Shown here one piece after another: positions 1-8,710 of a DNA stretch of 64,000 nt. The position numbers were made by a program, and so were the translations under genes. The stretch is from Photobacterium obscurum (lineage in GTDB: Bacteria; Pseudomonadota; Gammaproteobacteria; Enterobacterales; Vibrionaceae): positions 124,001-188,000 of the forward strand of contig NZ_JAKRRW010000007.1 in NCBI RefSeq assembly GCF_026191635.1, in the 5' to 3' direction. Positions within the stretch are counted from its first letter, which is position 1. Every line of letters starts with the position of its first letter. The notes below the pieces were generated by a model. That model worked only from the letters and a program-made list of their open reading frames with translations. It searched no databases and was not told where the DNA came from.

Positions 1-1099
1 TGCGTTCTTCATCTCGGCTTAAAACCCTTGGTAATACAGAGTAGACATGGGTTTTGTCTGGCTCGCGGATCAGCTTTTTAATCGAATGGAGAGGAACGAC
101 GGAAGTGAGATCCGGGCTATTGGTTGTTAGGATCTTCTGCATGGGCATACTGGCTACGAATGTCCAGGCCTGATGTAAAATAGTCGGATGGAGTCGGCCT
201 TCGGGATCTTCAAGAATCATGATGGGGCGGGAGATACGTTTTAGTTCAACTGGGCCACGCGCACGGATAAACGCGTTAAGCAAGCCCATCAAGACTAATC
301 GCCCTTGTTTGGTCATGTGTGGCTTAGTGAGTTGTTCTAGAGGGTTAACTGAGTACTGCGCTTGGGTAGGAAAATGAGCTCGGTTAAATTGCGCGGATCG
401 GTTATGAGGTGTAAATGCGAAATAGTGGTCAACTAAGGTTCGTAATGCACTGATACTGCTCTTTATCTCTTCAGAGCTTACGTGTCCTGGGCGAGTCATC
501 AGCCGCATACAGGTATTATCAAGCCGACGCTGTATACGTGCGCTCTCGCTGTTGTCTTTCTCGTTATGGCCATTGCCATTACCGTTGCCATTTGAATAAT
601 TTTGGCGCAAACGGCGGGCGTCGCGAATACGAACAATAGGATGCAATATCATGAGCTGTCGGGCTAGTTTGTCGCTGTCTTCACAATGAATTATTTTGCC
701 TTTTCTATTTAGAAATACCCGTTGGCTAATGATTTTGTCGTCTCTGACAATACTGTTTATTTGATAGTAAAGATGCCTGACACCATCATCGTCTGTTATC
801 CATAATGGTGCGAATGCTTTGTAACGTCGTGCCTGATATTCTCCCTCATAGTCTTCGCACCAGTGGAGCACTATCTGCAACTGAGTCATTTTGGTATGCC
901 CGGCAGAATAGTCGACGTGGAAATCTGAAAATTTGAAATGATAGAATTTAGCATCAGGTGAGAGGGCGATGCTTAAGGCATCCAGTAAGGATGATTTACC
1001 CCAGGCATTTTCACCTATGAGCACGGTTAATTCGTCGAAAGTTAGTGACAGGCGTTTGATACCTCTGAAACCGGATACTTCAATTCGTTTTAACTGCAT
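1..1099 (-). CDS. OLD-family ATPase, YbjD-like (DUF2813), 3' end outside window
   Basis: The N-terminal 366 codons are visible and the gene runs off the left edge of the window. The protein opens with an SMC/RecF-like ABC ATPase head: Walker A GENAWGKSS at residues 29-37 and a Walker B-like ILEDPEGRLHP near residue 295, followed by an H-loop-like TTNSPD. YbjD-type OLD proteins usually carry a C-terminal Toprim nuclease, which would lie outside the window. The ATG at 1099 follows an AGAGGTGA ribosome site. An Asn/Gly-rich insertion (residues about 168-175) interrupts the head. The cellular role is unknown; DNA repair or defence is inferred only from the family. Confidence 0.85.
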   Translation of the reverse strand, partial: MQLKRIEVSGFRGIKRLSLTFDELTVLIGENAWGKSSLLDALSIALSPDAKFYHFKFSDFHVDYSAGHTKMTQLQIVLHWCEDYEGEYQARRYKAFAPLWITDDDGVRHLYYQINSIVRDDKIISQRVFLNRKGKIIHCEDSDKLARQLMILHPIVRIRDARRLRQNYSNGNGNGNGHNEKDNSESARIQRRLDNTCMRLMTRPGHVSSEEIKSSISALRTLVDHYFAFTPHNRSAQFNRAHFPTQAQYSVNPLEQLTKPHMTKQGRLVLMGLLNAFIRARGPVELKRISRPIMILEDPEGRLHPTILHQAWTFVASMPMQKILTTNSPDLTSVVPLHSIKKLIREPDKTHVYSVLPRVLSRDEER

Positions 1100-1329
1100 A
1101 GTTCACCTCTAAGATTAAGGTTAACCTACCTTTGTCACTGATGTGCATGCCGATGTCACAGAACAGTGAACTAATTGATTAACATGAAAATTAAGCATCA
1201 TCTGGGAAATACTTGTGATGCTGAATGCGGGTTGTTATAGTCCGCCCAATAATAAAAAATCCAGCATTTGACGTAACTTCAATTGCTTAGGTTTAATCAA
1301 ATTGATGACTGTATTACCGGAGATATCAG

Positions 1330-1725
1330 ATGGCTAAGATTATCCACTCAATGGTTCGTGTTCTGGATCTGGAGAAATCACTAAAGTTCTACAAAGAAGC
1401 ACTCGATCTAGCTATTGCAGAGCGACTTGATTTTGAAGGCTTCAGCCTGGTTTATCTGCGAAATGACGAGAACGACATGGAGCTTGAGTTGACTTGGAAT
1501 GAAGGGACGGAGGAAGCATATACCCATGGTTCAGGCTACGGCCATATCGCAGTTGCTGTTGAGGATCTGGAAGCAGAACACGCGAAGTTGACCGACCTAG
1601 GTTACGAGCCAGCTGACGTTAAAGAGTTTTTCCGTGAAGGTCAGCTACTGGCGAAATTCTTCTTTGTCCAGGATCCTGATGGATATAAAATTGAATTCCT
1701 GCAACGCCACGGTCGTTACCAGTAA
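1330..1725 (+). CDS. gloA: Lactoylglutathione lyase (glyoxalase I)
   Basis: Converts the hemithioacetal of methylglyoxal and glutathione to S-D-lactoylglutathione in the cytoplasm, the first step of methylglyoxal detoxification. The 131-residue protein has the usual length of bacterial Ni-dependent glyoxalase I and keeps all four expected metal ligands: His6, Glu53, His72 and Glu122. It is a single-domain vicinal-oxygen-chelate fold with two beta-alpha-beta-beta-beta modules. It stands alone and converges with the transporter gene on the other strand. Confidence 0.95.
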   Translation: MAKIIHSMVRVLDLEKSLKFYKEALDLAIAERLDFEGFSLVYLRNDENDMELELTWNEGTEEAYTHGSGYGHIAVAVEDLEAEHAKLTDLGYEPADVKEFFREGQLLAKFFFVQDPDGYKIEFLQRHGRYQ

Positions 1726-1789
1726 GAATATTAGTTTCAATTCAAATTATATATTGATCGCTGCCTCAGTTTACCTGTGGTGGCGATTT

Positions 1790-2728
1790 TTATTTTATGT
1801 CTTTCGTCGCCTTACTGGTAAAGCGGTGTATCGCTTTTCTCACTAAAATCCCACTACTGATCCCCACGATCATGCTTATGATGGTGATGGCTCCTGCAGG
1901 CGAAAAGGAAGGTAGGGCGACTAATAGTTGTGAGTCATTGCCTCCTAGTGCTAAAGAGGCGCCAATACCCATGATAACACCAGCACATAAATGCAATATC
2001 AATTGCAAAGGTCTTAATTTGAACTCATTGAGTGGGAGTCTTTTCTTTGCACTGACTGCCATTCCGAAGACGAGACCGAGAATGATCAAGTAACGTTGAA
2101 GCGATGGCCATTTCTCACTTTCGCCATGAATACTTGCGGCAGAAATATCTTTTAGTAGTTGGCTAGGAGACCAATGCGGAACCTGATAGGTCAGAATACT
2201 CGCGATAATGCCAAATAAGATGATGCCGAGTAAAATTGGCCTTCTTTGCTGTGGTATACGAAAGAGAATTAAAGCGACAAGGGTAAACAGAACGGCGCTA
2301 ACTGTAATAGGGGGGCTATTAATGGAAGATAACGTGTTGTATTCGAAACTAACAGGTATTGAGGCGAGAAAGCTCCAACCAAGCATCCAACCTAATACAG
2401 TGGAAAACATATAGAAATGCCCTTTGGATAACTTCGAGATGGTTGATATCGAGCAGCCTTTGTTGAGAGCGGCACCCAAACCAAATAAGAACCCACCCAA
2501 GCCGAAGAGGGGGCTGGCAGAGTACCTGCTCATAGTGATGCTTACGCTGTCACCAATGGCACTAGGAATGACTAGCCAAAACCAGAAGCCACAGCAGAGA
2601 ATCGCAGCTAGAAACCCCGAACGTTTGGCCAATAGCTCCTGAACCCCTCTGACCATGCAGAGTCCCGTTTTTTGAGCAAGGCTTCCAACCAGGCCCGCGA
2701 GTAAAATGGGCAATAAATATGAAAGCAT
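1790..2728 (-). CDS. YeeE/YedE-family (sulphur transport) membrane protein
   Basis: Integral membrane protein of 312 residues with about nine hydrophobic helices. It shows the two hallmark Cys-containing motifs of the YeeE/YedE (DUF395) family: KTGLCMVRG near Cys24 and a Gly-rich LFGLGAALNKGCS near Cys92. Some members (TsuA) import thiosulfate through relayed cysteines, so sulphur-compound uptake is a reasonable inference, but the exact substrate cannot be read here. No TusA-like partner is adjacent. It is divergent from the 5'-nucleotidase gene across a 282-bp AT-rich spacer that contains an ATCATA/TATGAT inverted repeat around 2953-2970. Confidence 0.85.
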   Translation of the reverse strand: MLSYLLPILLAGLVGSLAQKTGLCMVRGVQELLAKRSGFLAAILCCGFWFWLVIPSAIGDSVSITMSRYSASPLFGLGGFLFGLGAALNKGCSISTISKLSKGHFYMFSTVLGWMLGWSFLASIPVSFEYNTLSSINSPPITVSAVLFTLVALILFRIPQQRRPILLGIILFGIIASILTYQVPHWSPSQLLKDISAASIHGESEKWPSLQRYLIILGLVFGMAVSAKKRLPLNEFKLRPLQLILHLCAGVIMGIGASLALGGNDSQLLVALPSFSPAGAITIISMIVGISSGILVRKAIHRFTSKATKDIK

Positions 2729-3010
2729 AATGTATGCCTGTCATCAGATTGTAGTGATTCTGTTCTACTAACTATAATACGTCTTCTCAATGCCGATTCG
2801 CTGCCTATTGCAATTGATTTTCTGTCTTTACATTTAAGTTGCTTATAGGTCGCGATTACTGGTTTTAGTAACCGTATAATTCAATTTTAACTATTGTTTT
2901 ATGTCACATTTTGGGTTTAACCTAGAGAAATACAAACTATAGTATGTGATATGAATCATATTATATTATGATATGTCCACTATCCTGTACTCGGAGAACA
3001 TAAATCTTCT

Positions 3011-4768
3011 ATGACAATGAACCGCTCAGCGAAAATCACTTTCGCACATATCAATGACACACACTCACATTTTGAGCCATCTTCGATTTCGTTGACGTTA
3101 CCTGAAGAAGTTCTGGATTCTGAAACTTCGGTATACGCTAGTTGTGGTGGTTTTTCTCGCGTGTCTTCAGCGGTTAAGGATGTCAAAATGCAAGCGCACC
3201 TCAAAGGGCGTGAGTTTATGTTTGTTCATGCCGGTGACTGCTTCCAGGGAACGCTATTTTTCTCTTTGTACAAAGGGCTAGCCAACGCCAAGTTACTAAA
3301 TGCAATTGGGATTGAGGCAATGGCACTGGGTAATCATGAGCTAGACATGGGTAATGGGGTTGTCGCTGATTTTCTGGACTCTGCGAATTTTCCAATGCTT
3401 GTGGCTAACTGGGATCTCGCAAGCGAAAGCCAAAGCAAACCAAATCCTCTCCGCGAGAAAAATAATATTTATGCTTATGATAGTGCCGCTGGGCATGGTC
3501 GTTATATCGTGAAGGACGTTGATGGTGAGCCCGTCGCAGTATTCGGTTTAGCAATTGAGAACATGGCAGGTATTGCCAATCCCGATCCGGATACGTTCTT
3601 TTTGAATGTTGTTGATGTGGCGAACAAGACGATTGCGGCTATTCATCAGCAAGGTATAAATAAGATTGTACTGTTAAGTCACCTTGGCTATGACAGGGAT
3701 CTTGAACTGGCGGCGCAGGTGAAGGGCTTGGGCGCGATTATTGGTGGCCATAGCCATACCATGCAAGGCGATTTTACCAATGTCGGTTATGGCGTTTCTG
3801 ATGAATATGCCAAGATGGTAAGTGGTACCTGTGTCGTTCAGGCCGGTTGTAATGCTCTGGCTTTAGGTCAATTAGAACTGGATTTTAATCCAGACGGTAG
3901 TGTTGCTAGTGCTTCTGGTGTCAATCAGTTGCTGCTAGGGCGTCAGTTTACAGTAGATGCTACAAGAAGTGAGCACCTTGATGACGATAGTCATGAAGCC
4001 GTTAAGCAGTATCTGACTGCTCAGGAAAATATTCGTTACTGTGCCAAAGACCCAGTTATTGAAAATATCTTGAATACAGATTATCGCCCTGCGGTGCGTC
4101 AGCTACAAACTCAGCATATCGCAGAAGCCGCAGAACCATTGCGGCATGTTCGTATTCCAGATCATAAAGGTGGCAGCCAGATAGCGCCGCTGGTGGTTGA
4201 AAGCTTTGTTTGGCAAGGGCGCCAATTAGGTCACGATGTTGATTTCGGGATCCATAACGCTGGTGGTGTGAGGTCATCCTTAAATCCGGGACCGATCACC
4301 TCTGCAGATATAGCGGGTAAGTTACTGCCTTTTGCAATTGGGCTGATGGTGTATCAGGTTAAAGGTATACGTGTCAGGGAAGCCCTGGAAGGCGCTATCA
4401 ATAATGCCATTGATAATGGTGTCGAAGGGACAGGAAGCGGCAGTTTTCCATATACTTCAAATCTCAGGTTTACCTATCGATGTTGTGCAGATGAAGGACA
4501 ACGTATCGAGAACCTTCAGACTATTAGGAATGGATTGTGGGTTGATATTGAAGATGACGAAACCTACACGTCTGTCTCGTCAGGATACACGGCAACGGGC
4601 AAGGAAGGGTACGGCGCGCTACTCGAATATGAACGAGAGCCTCAGGCTCTTAATGTAACAATGGCTGATGCTTTTGAGCTTTATGCGAAGGAAGTGAAAA
4701 TACTATCTCCTCAGGAAAACAGCTTGATCTCATATATTCCGTGTGGGTGTGAGCAAGTTGTAGCTTGA
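3011..4768 (+). CDS. Bifunctional metallophosphatase/5'-nucleotidase (UshA family)
   Basis: Hydrolyses nucleotides or nucleotide sugars. The N-terminal calcineurin-like metallophosphatase domain shows HINDTHSH (residues 13-20), GDCFQG, GNHELD, a downstream SHLGYD and GGHSH metal-binding motifs. The C-terminal 5_nucleotid_C domain shows HNAGGVRSSL and a substrate-binding region. Unlike classical UshA there is no obvious N-terminal signal peptide (it starts MTMNRSAKITFAHIND), so a cytoplasmic location is likely. A GGAGAA ribosome site lies 11 nt before the ATG; an ATG two codons later is the alternative. A strong terminator follows. Confidence 0.9.
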   Translation: MTMNRSAKITFAHINDTHSHFEPSSISLTLPEEVLDSETSVYASCGGFSRVSSAVKDVKMQAHLKGREFMFVHAGDCFQGTLFFSLYKGLANAKLLNAIGIEAMALGNHELDMGNGVVADFLDSANFPMLVANWDLASESQSKPNPLREKNNIYAYDSAAGHGRYIVKDVDGEPVAVFGLAIENMAGIANPDPDTFFLNVVDVANKTIAAIHQQGINKIVLLSHLGYDRDLELAAQVKGLGAIIGGHSHTMQGDFTNVGYGVSDEYAKMVSGTCVVQAGCNALALGQLELDFNPDGSVASASGVNQLLLGRQFTVDATRSEHLDDDSHEAVKQYLTAQENIRYCAKDPVIENILNTDYRPAVRQLQTQHIAEAAEPLRHVRIPDHKGGSQIAPLVVESFVWQGRQLGHDVDFGIHNAGGVRSSLNPGPITSADIAGKLLPFAIGLMVYQVKGIRVREALEGAINNAIDNGVEGTGSGSFPYTSNLRFTYRCCADEGQRIENLQTIRNGLWVDIEDDETYTSVSSGYTATGKEGYGALLEYEREPQALNVTMADAFELYAKEVKILSPQENSLISYIPCGCEQVVA

Positions 4769-4858
4769 TAAAGTGCGATTATAATTTTCTCTTCGATAAT
4801 ATTTGATAAATTATTATAACGTATGCAAGCCGTCAATATATTGTTTGCATTACCCTTA

Positions 4859-4886
4859 AAAGCGCCAGCAAGTTGGCGTTTTTTTA
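4859..4886 (+). terminator. Rho-independent terminator after the 5'-nucleotidase gene
   Basis: GCGCCA/TTGGCG stem with a short loop followed by seven T residues, 90 bp downstream of the stop codon. Confidence 0.85.
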
Positions 4887-5028
4887 TATTTTGAATATTG
4901 CGAAAAGAGCCAGGTTGCAGATATATTTTTATTGGTGATTTTATTAAAATAACCATGAAAAATGTTTAAAGAATAATTTTTCCATGTCGATAACAATTAC
5001 AGTCAGTAAAGTAGGGTTTGGGGGAAAT

Positions 5029-5121
5029 ATGAATCGTGATTGGGTAGATATCGCCATGGTGACTGGTTGGATAGCAGCTTGGGGCGTTCTTATTTATATG
5101 ATTCCTGCCGTTGGCATTTAA
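5029..5121 (+). CDS. 30-residue single-TM small protein
   Basis: Short open frame beginning MNRDWVDIAMVTGW and ending MIPAVGI, preceded by a strong GGGGGAA ribosome site at good spacing and followed by a good terminator at 5169-5195. Nearly the whole peptide is one hydrophobic helix with a charged N-terminus. Its position between two terminators makes it look like an independent small-protein gene. No function is recognised. Expression is inferred only from the ribosome site and terminator. Confidence 0.6.
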   Translation: MNRDWVDIAMVTGWIAAWGVLIYMIPAVGI

Positions 5122-5168
5122 TATCAATACGACATTAATGCTTCGACATTTAGTTGATACAGATTTAG

Positions 5169-5195
5169 AAAAGCCGAGCAAAGCTCGGCTTTTTG
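5169..5195. terminator. Bidirectional terminator between the small ORF and ribB
   Basis: Perfect AAGCCGAGC / GCTCGGCTT stem with an AAA loop, T-rich on the plus side and A-rich on the left, so it can serve both converging genes. Confidence 0.85.
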
Positions 5196-5209
5196 ATGAC
5201 TACTAGAAC

Positions 5210-5881
5210 TTACGCGACGGCTTCTTCTTCTGTATTAATTGCTTCTTTTGCTAGTCGGTAAGCAGCTAGATCTTCAATCGTTAGTACCGGCATATCGAAT
5301 TTATTACCAAATTCAATAACTTCAGGAAGTCGTGCCATTGTACCGTCTGGGTTTGTCAGCTCGCACAATACGCCGTAAGGTTTCAAACCAGATAGGCGCA
5401 TAAGATCAATCGTTGCTTCAGTATGGCCGCGGCGAGCCAAAACGCCTTTCGGGTTTGCCTTCAGTGGGAAAACATGCCCTGGACGGCTTAAATCAGCAGG
5501 AACAGCATTATCGGCAATAGCAGCCTTGATTGTTGTTACGCGATCTGCGGCAGAGACACCTGTTGTAACCCCTTTGGCTGCTTCAATTGTTACCGTGAAG
5601 CCTGTTTGGTTCGCGCTGGTGTTGTTCTCGACCATCATAGGTAGTTCGAGCTGTTGTACACGTTCTTCAGTCAAGCACAGGCAAACAATACCTGAACATT
5701 CACGGATCATGATGGCCATTTGTTCTGGGGTAAGTGTTTCTGCGGCAAAGATAATGTCACCTTCGTTTTCACGATCTTCGTCATCGACAACAAGAACACC
5801 TCGACCTTGACGGATAGCATCTAGGCCAGCTTCAACACGCTCAAATGGCGTACCAATAGGGGATAGTAGAGACTGATTCAT
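5210..5881 (-). CDS. ribB: 3,4-dihydroxy-2-butanone 4-phosphate synthase
   Basis: Makes the four-carbon precursor of riboflavin from ribulose 5-phosphate. The 223-residue protein is a stand-alone RibB (no GTP cyclohydrolase II domain), matching the E. coli length. The acidic active-site loop [10 protein letters not shown] (residues 33-42) and the GHVFPL and RRGHTEA motifs are present. It is transcribed leftward from a promoter upstream of an FMN riboswitch, so it is expected to be shut off by FMN. It is monocistronic, ending at a bidirectional terminator. Confidence 0.96.
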   Translation of the reverse strand: MNQSLLSPIGTPFERVEAGLDAIRQGRGVLVVDDEDRENEGDIIFAAETLTPEQMAIMIRECSGIVCLCLTEERVQQLELPMMVENNTSANQTGFTVTIEAAKGVTTGVSAADRVTTIKAAIADNAVPADLSRPGHVFPLKANPKGVLARRGHTEATIDLMRLSGLKPYGVLCELTNPDGTMARLPEVIEFGNKFDMPVLTIEDLAAYRLAKEAINTEEEAVA

Positions 5882-6035
5882 GGTAATAAATACTCCAAAT
5901 AAAAAATATACCAGAATCAGGGCATCGAAAGGCAGCGTTTCAGCGAGACTGAAATAGCTTTACACATATGTATGACAAATGGGTGCAGCTGGCACCAGTT
6001 CATCTTGTAAAAGCAAGAGGAAATATCTCCTCCAC

Positions 6036-6229
6036 TGATCCTCTTTCATCCGGACTATAACCGTCGGCTCTGGAATCATATCTACGGAGTAAATACTGAA
6101 CCAGATCTGCTGACCTCAATTTAGCAACTCAAAAAGTAGCTTGATTAAGCGCTCGCGGGCTTTTCACTAAGTATGTATTACTATTGTGAACTACCGCCGG
6201 TGGGGAATTTCACCCCGCCCTGAGAATTC
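6036..6229 (-). promoter_or_regulatory. FMN riboswitch (RFN element) controlling ribB
   Basis: Read on the minus strand, the conserved blocks appear in order: AGGGCGGGGTGAAATTCC with CCACCGGCGGTA, then AGCCCGCGAGCGC, GGTCAGCAGATCTGGT, CCAGAGCCGACGGTTA and AGTCCGGATGAAAGA. This is the standard gammaproteobacterial RFN aptamer. It lies 155 bp before the ribB start. The remaining leader contains a GGAGGAGA purine tract just after the aptamer. Confidence 0.96.
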
Positions 6230-6362
6230 GTAGAAATCTTAAGGAAATCAATTTATAGACGCAAGAGAAAGTGCTGATTTTGCATCATAACTTTGAACTA
6301 TAAAGGATAATGAGTGATTTATGATTAATTGATAACCAGTTTGATAGCGGTTTAATACGGTG

Positions 6363-7301
6363 TTAGCTGTTTATTGCTTTGTGCACTTTATTCTGACTTA
6401 GATAGCGGTTAAGCCATTTTACTAACATCGGTAAACAGTAGGTTGGTAACTGAATAGCGCCCATTAGAATAAGGAAGTCTGGCCCTAGGTAGCTCCCTGC
6501 AACTGTAAAAGTGAGCAGTACATTGCGATTAGCAGAGGTAATCGCTGCTAGCAGTGCTTCATCAATGCCATTGCGGCGGTAGCATAGAAAACCTACGATG
6601 AAGTAGAGGGTGCAGATAGCGATTCCGATAGCCAGATATAAAAGACCTTCCGATAACGATTGATCAAAGACTTCTCTAAATGAACCAATTAATCCAAAAG
6701 GAAAGGCCAGAACAAGAATGATCGTTACCTGGGAAAGCTTTCCATGAATACGGTGTAAGAGCTGATGGGGAGTAAAGCGATAAAATATCGCCGAGAAAAG
6801 CATAGGGCCAAAGATAAAGATCACTAAGCGTTGAATATAACTGTGCATATCAAGCGTAAAGTTGTCGTCTTGAAATAGTAGCAAGTTCGTATAAAGAACG
6901 ATTGGCATTAGTAGTGTTGAAGCAATCGTCATCGCCATGGCTTTTAGCGGATCTAAGTTTACAGAACGCGCTATAGCGGGAGTCGCGAACAGAGAACCTG
7001 TTGCGCCAACAGCAGAGATGGCCAGCGTCAGGCTAGCATTTGCACCTAATGCTTTTGCAAAAAGGATGCTAATCAAAGTCAGTGCGATTGAATGAAAGCA
7101 TGCATATAACCAAATATTGCTTTTAGTGAGTAATTCGACGAGTAATCTTTGCTTCATGCCCAGTAGAGTAAATAGCATGAGGAAGAACAAGACATAAGGA
7201 AGGGTCGGGAAAATAACCGCTGATGCAGTAGGGAAAATAAACCCGAGCATGGCTGCAAGTATTAATAATAGTGATGAGTGTCTTGCCAATATGCTAAGCA
7301 T
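6363..7301 (-). CDS. BASS-like (bile acid:Na+ symporter family) transporter
   Basis: Polytopic membrane protein of 312 residues with nine to ten hydrophobic segments. The late motif SANRNVLLTFTVAGSYLGP resembles the conserved helix of the BASS/AEC-type symporters, so a sodium-coupled organic anion carrier is inferred; the substrate is unknown. I chose the ATG at 7301 because AGGTGA lies eight bases upstream. An upstream in-frame ATG at 7361 would add 20 polar residues and has no ribosome site. The gene stands alone between the riboswitch leader and a divergent small gene. Confidence 0.65.
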   Translation of the reverse strand: MLSILARHSSLLLILAAMLGFIFPTASAVIFPTLPYVLFFLMLFTLLGMKQRLLVELLTKSNIWLYACFHSIALTLISILFAKALGANASLTLAISAVGATGSLFATPAIARSVNLDPLKAMAMTIASTLLMPIVLYTNLLLFQDDNFTLDMHSYIQRLVIFIFGPMLFSAIFYRFTPHQLLHRIHGKLSQVTIILVLAFPFGLIGSFREVFDQSLSEGLLYLAIGIAICTLYFIVGFLCYRRNGIDEALLAAITSANRNVLLTFTVAGSYLGPDFLILMGAIQLPTYCLPMLVKWLNRYLSQNKVHKAINS

Positions 7302-7571
7302 AAATAATTTCACCTGATGATTTGTTGCGCTATTGTTATACAGTACGGCAAAGAAATGCAAGTTTATTCCAAATGAGCTATAATTTTGCAGGCTTTTCGG
7401 TTAGTTATGCACTAATGGTGCAGGTTTAGTTTGTTGTTGAAATTGACTTGTAACTGCTGCTTAACATATTAGAAAAACTAATCTTGACATGGAAATATTG
7501 TCATTTTTGGAACGGAAAATAAGCAGTTAATATTGCCTCAGTTTAAGAATAAATCAAATTGAGAGGCAATC

Positions 7572-7763
7572 ATGGCACAGGCAATGAATTTTGATACCAT
7601 CGCAACGACTACCGCAATGGACAGAAAAGCCTATGCGGTTAACATCAAAGGATTGATTGCACACGCATTGGATATCATTTTTGGTGGTCCAAAAGCACCA
7701 AAACAATACAATGTTTCTGATTTACCTGCACATCTGCAGAAGGATATCGGTATCTATCGATAA
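7572..7763 (+). CDS. 63-residue DUF1127-like small protein
   Basis: Small basic protein whose C-terminal NVSDLPAHLQKDIGIYR resembles the end of DUF1127 proteins (a short helix followed by a DIG motif). Some DUF1127 proteins bind RNA in other bacteria, but nothing here fixes a role. A GAGAGG ribosome site precedes the ATG, and a strong terminator follows, so it is a monocistronic unit. Confidence 0.7.
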   Translation: MAQAMNFDTIATTTAMDRKAYAVNIKGLIAHALDIIFGGPKAPKQYNVSDLPAHLQKDIGIYR

Positions 7764-7786
7764 CGAACATTCTGAACATCGAACAT

Positions 7787-7819
7787 TAAAAGCGCCGGCA
7801 CTATGCCGGCGTTTTTTTA
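7787..7819 (+). terminator. Terminator after the 63-residue gene
   Basis: GCGCCGGCA / TGCCGGCG(T) stem followed by seven T residues. Confidence 0.9.
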
Positions 7820-7975
7820 TTCTTTAATTTATCTTATCTGAGTTGTTATCGCATTGTTGCGGCTGGCGTTTTTTTTATTGCTTTTTTTTCTCATATTTTA
7901 ATCTTGGTTTAATTATTTTTTATGAGAATATGGCATGATAACGTCGTATGTGTATGAACCACGGAGATAAATTAA

Positions 7976-8254
7976 GTGGGTTTTTTCTCGAAGCTATTTG
8001 GACTAGGTAAAGAAACCAAAGTTGTTGAAACGGAACCGGTAGAATATGAAGGGTATCTGATTTATCCGGAACCCATCGCCGAAGGCGGACAATTTCGTAT
8101 TGCTGGCCGGATCTGCAAGCAAATTGATGGTGAGATCAAGACCCATACGTTTATTCGCTCCGATCTACTCGCCTCGAAACAAGATGCTGAATCATTCATG
8201 TTGAGTAAGGCCAAAATGTTTATCGACCAGAATGGCGATAGCATGTTTCGTTGA
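7976..8254 (+). CDS. HlyU-family small protein (PF10115 type)
   Basis: 92-residue protein starting with GTG; GGAGA lies ten bases upstream, which decides the start. The sequence (MGFFSKLFGLG, then YEGYLIYPEPI and GGQFRIAGRI) matches the family annotated as HlyU transcriptional activators in Vibrio. This is a different protein from the ArsR-type V. cholerae HlyU regulator, and I see no DNA-binding helix-turn-helix, so a regulatory role is not shown. A terminator follows. Confidence 0.75.
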   Translation: MGFFSKLFGLGKETKVVETEPVEYEGYLIYPEPIAEGGQFRIAGRICKQIDGEIKTHTFIRSDLLASKQDAESFMLSKAKMFIDQNGDSMFR

Positions 8255-8269
8255 TCTTAAAAATAGAAT

Positions 8270-8299
8270 GTGCTGATACCTGCCGTCAGCATATTTTTA
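8270..8299 (+). terminator. Probable terminator after the HlyU-family gene
   Basis: TGCTGA / TCAGCA stem with a nine-base loop followed by TATTTTTA. Confidence 0.65.
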
Positions 8300-8300
8300 C

Positions 8301-8710
8301 TTTCATTTGGCAGGTACAGCTATTGAAAAGTAGTTGGCAATGAGAAATATTCATCAGGGATAGATGGGTCTGCAGTCAGCCTTAAAGCTTTCACTACGTT
8401 ATCTCTTCTTGATGTGTTTTAAACGACAGTTCAGGGTGTCTGGACTGCTCGTTTTGGGCGATAAAGTGGTTTATCACGCGTTAATTGGTTAATTATGTAT
8501 CTATGCGTACGTATTTTATTAATTTTATTCGTGGTTTGACCTCTGTCCAGGTGTTAAAAACGTTCTTTTCTTTCTGTTAGAAGGTAACATTCGTTGTAAA
8601 TAACAACGTATATGTTGGAAAGTTTTGTATTATTCCTACAAAGTGCTTGATATTACCTTGTGGGTTGGATACAAAATTGTTACTTCTTTGCCAATGTTCA
8701 GGGAATAATA
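8301..8710. other. 410-bp leader/intergenic region before pntA
   Basis: No convincing open frame. It contains a CAGTTCAG / CTGGACTG hairpin at 8427-8448 followed by a short T tract (GTTTT), which could end a small RNA or act in the pntA leader. The rest is AT-rich and probably holds the pntAB promoter. An in-frame extension of pntA to 8660 was not accepted because AGGGAA at 8700 precedes the ATG at 8711. Confidence 0.5.

Noticed and set aside
1634..1846. 70-aa plus-strand frame overlapping gloA
   Set aside because: Out-of-frame shadow of gloA with no ribosome site or family.
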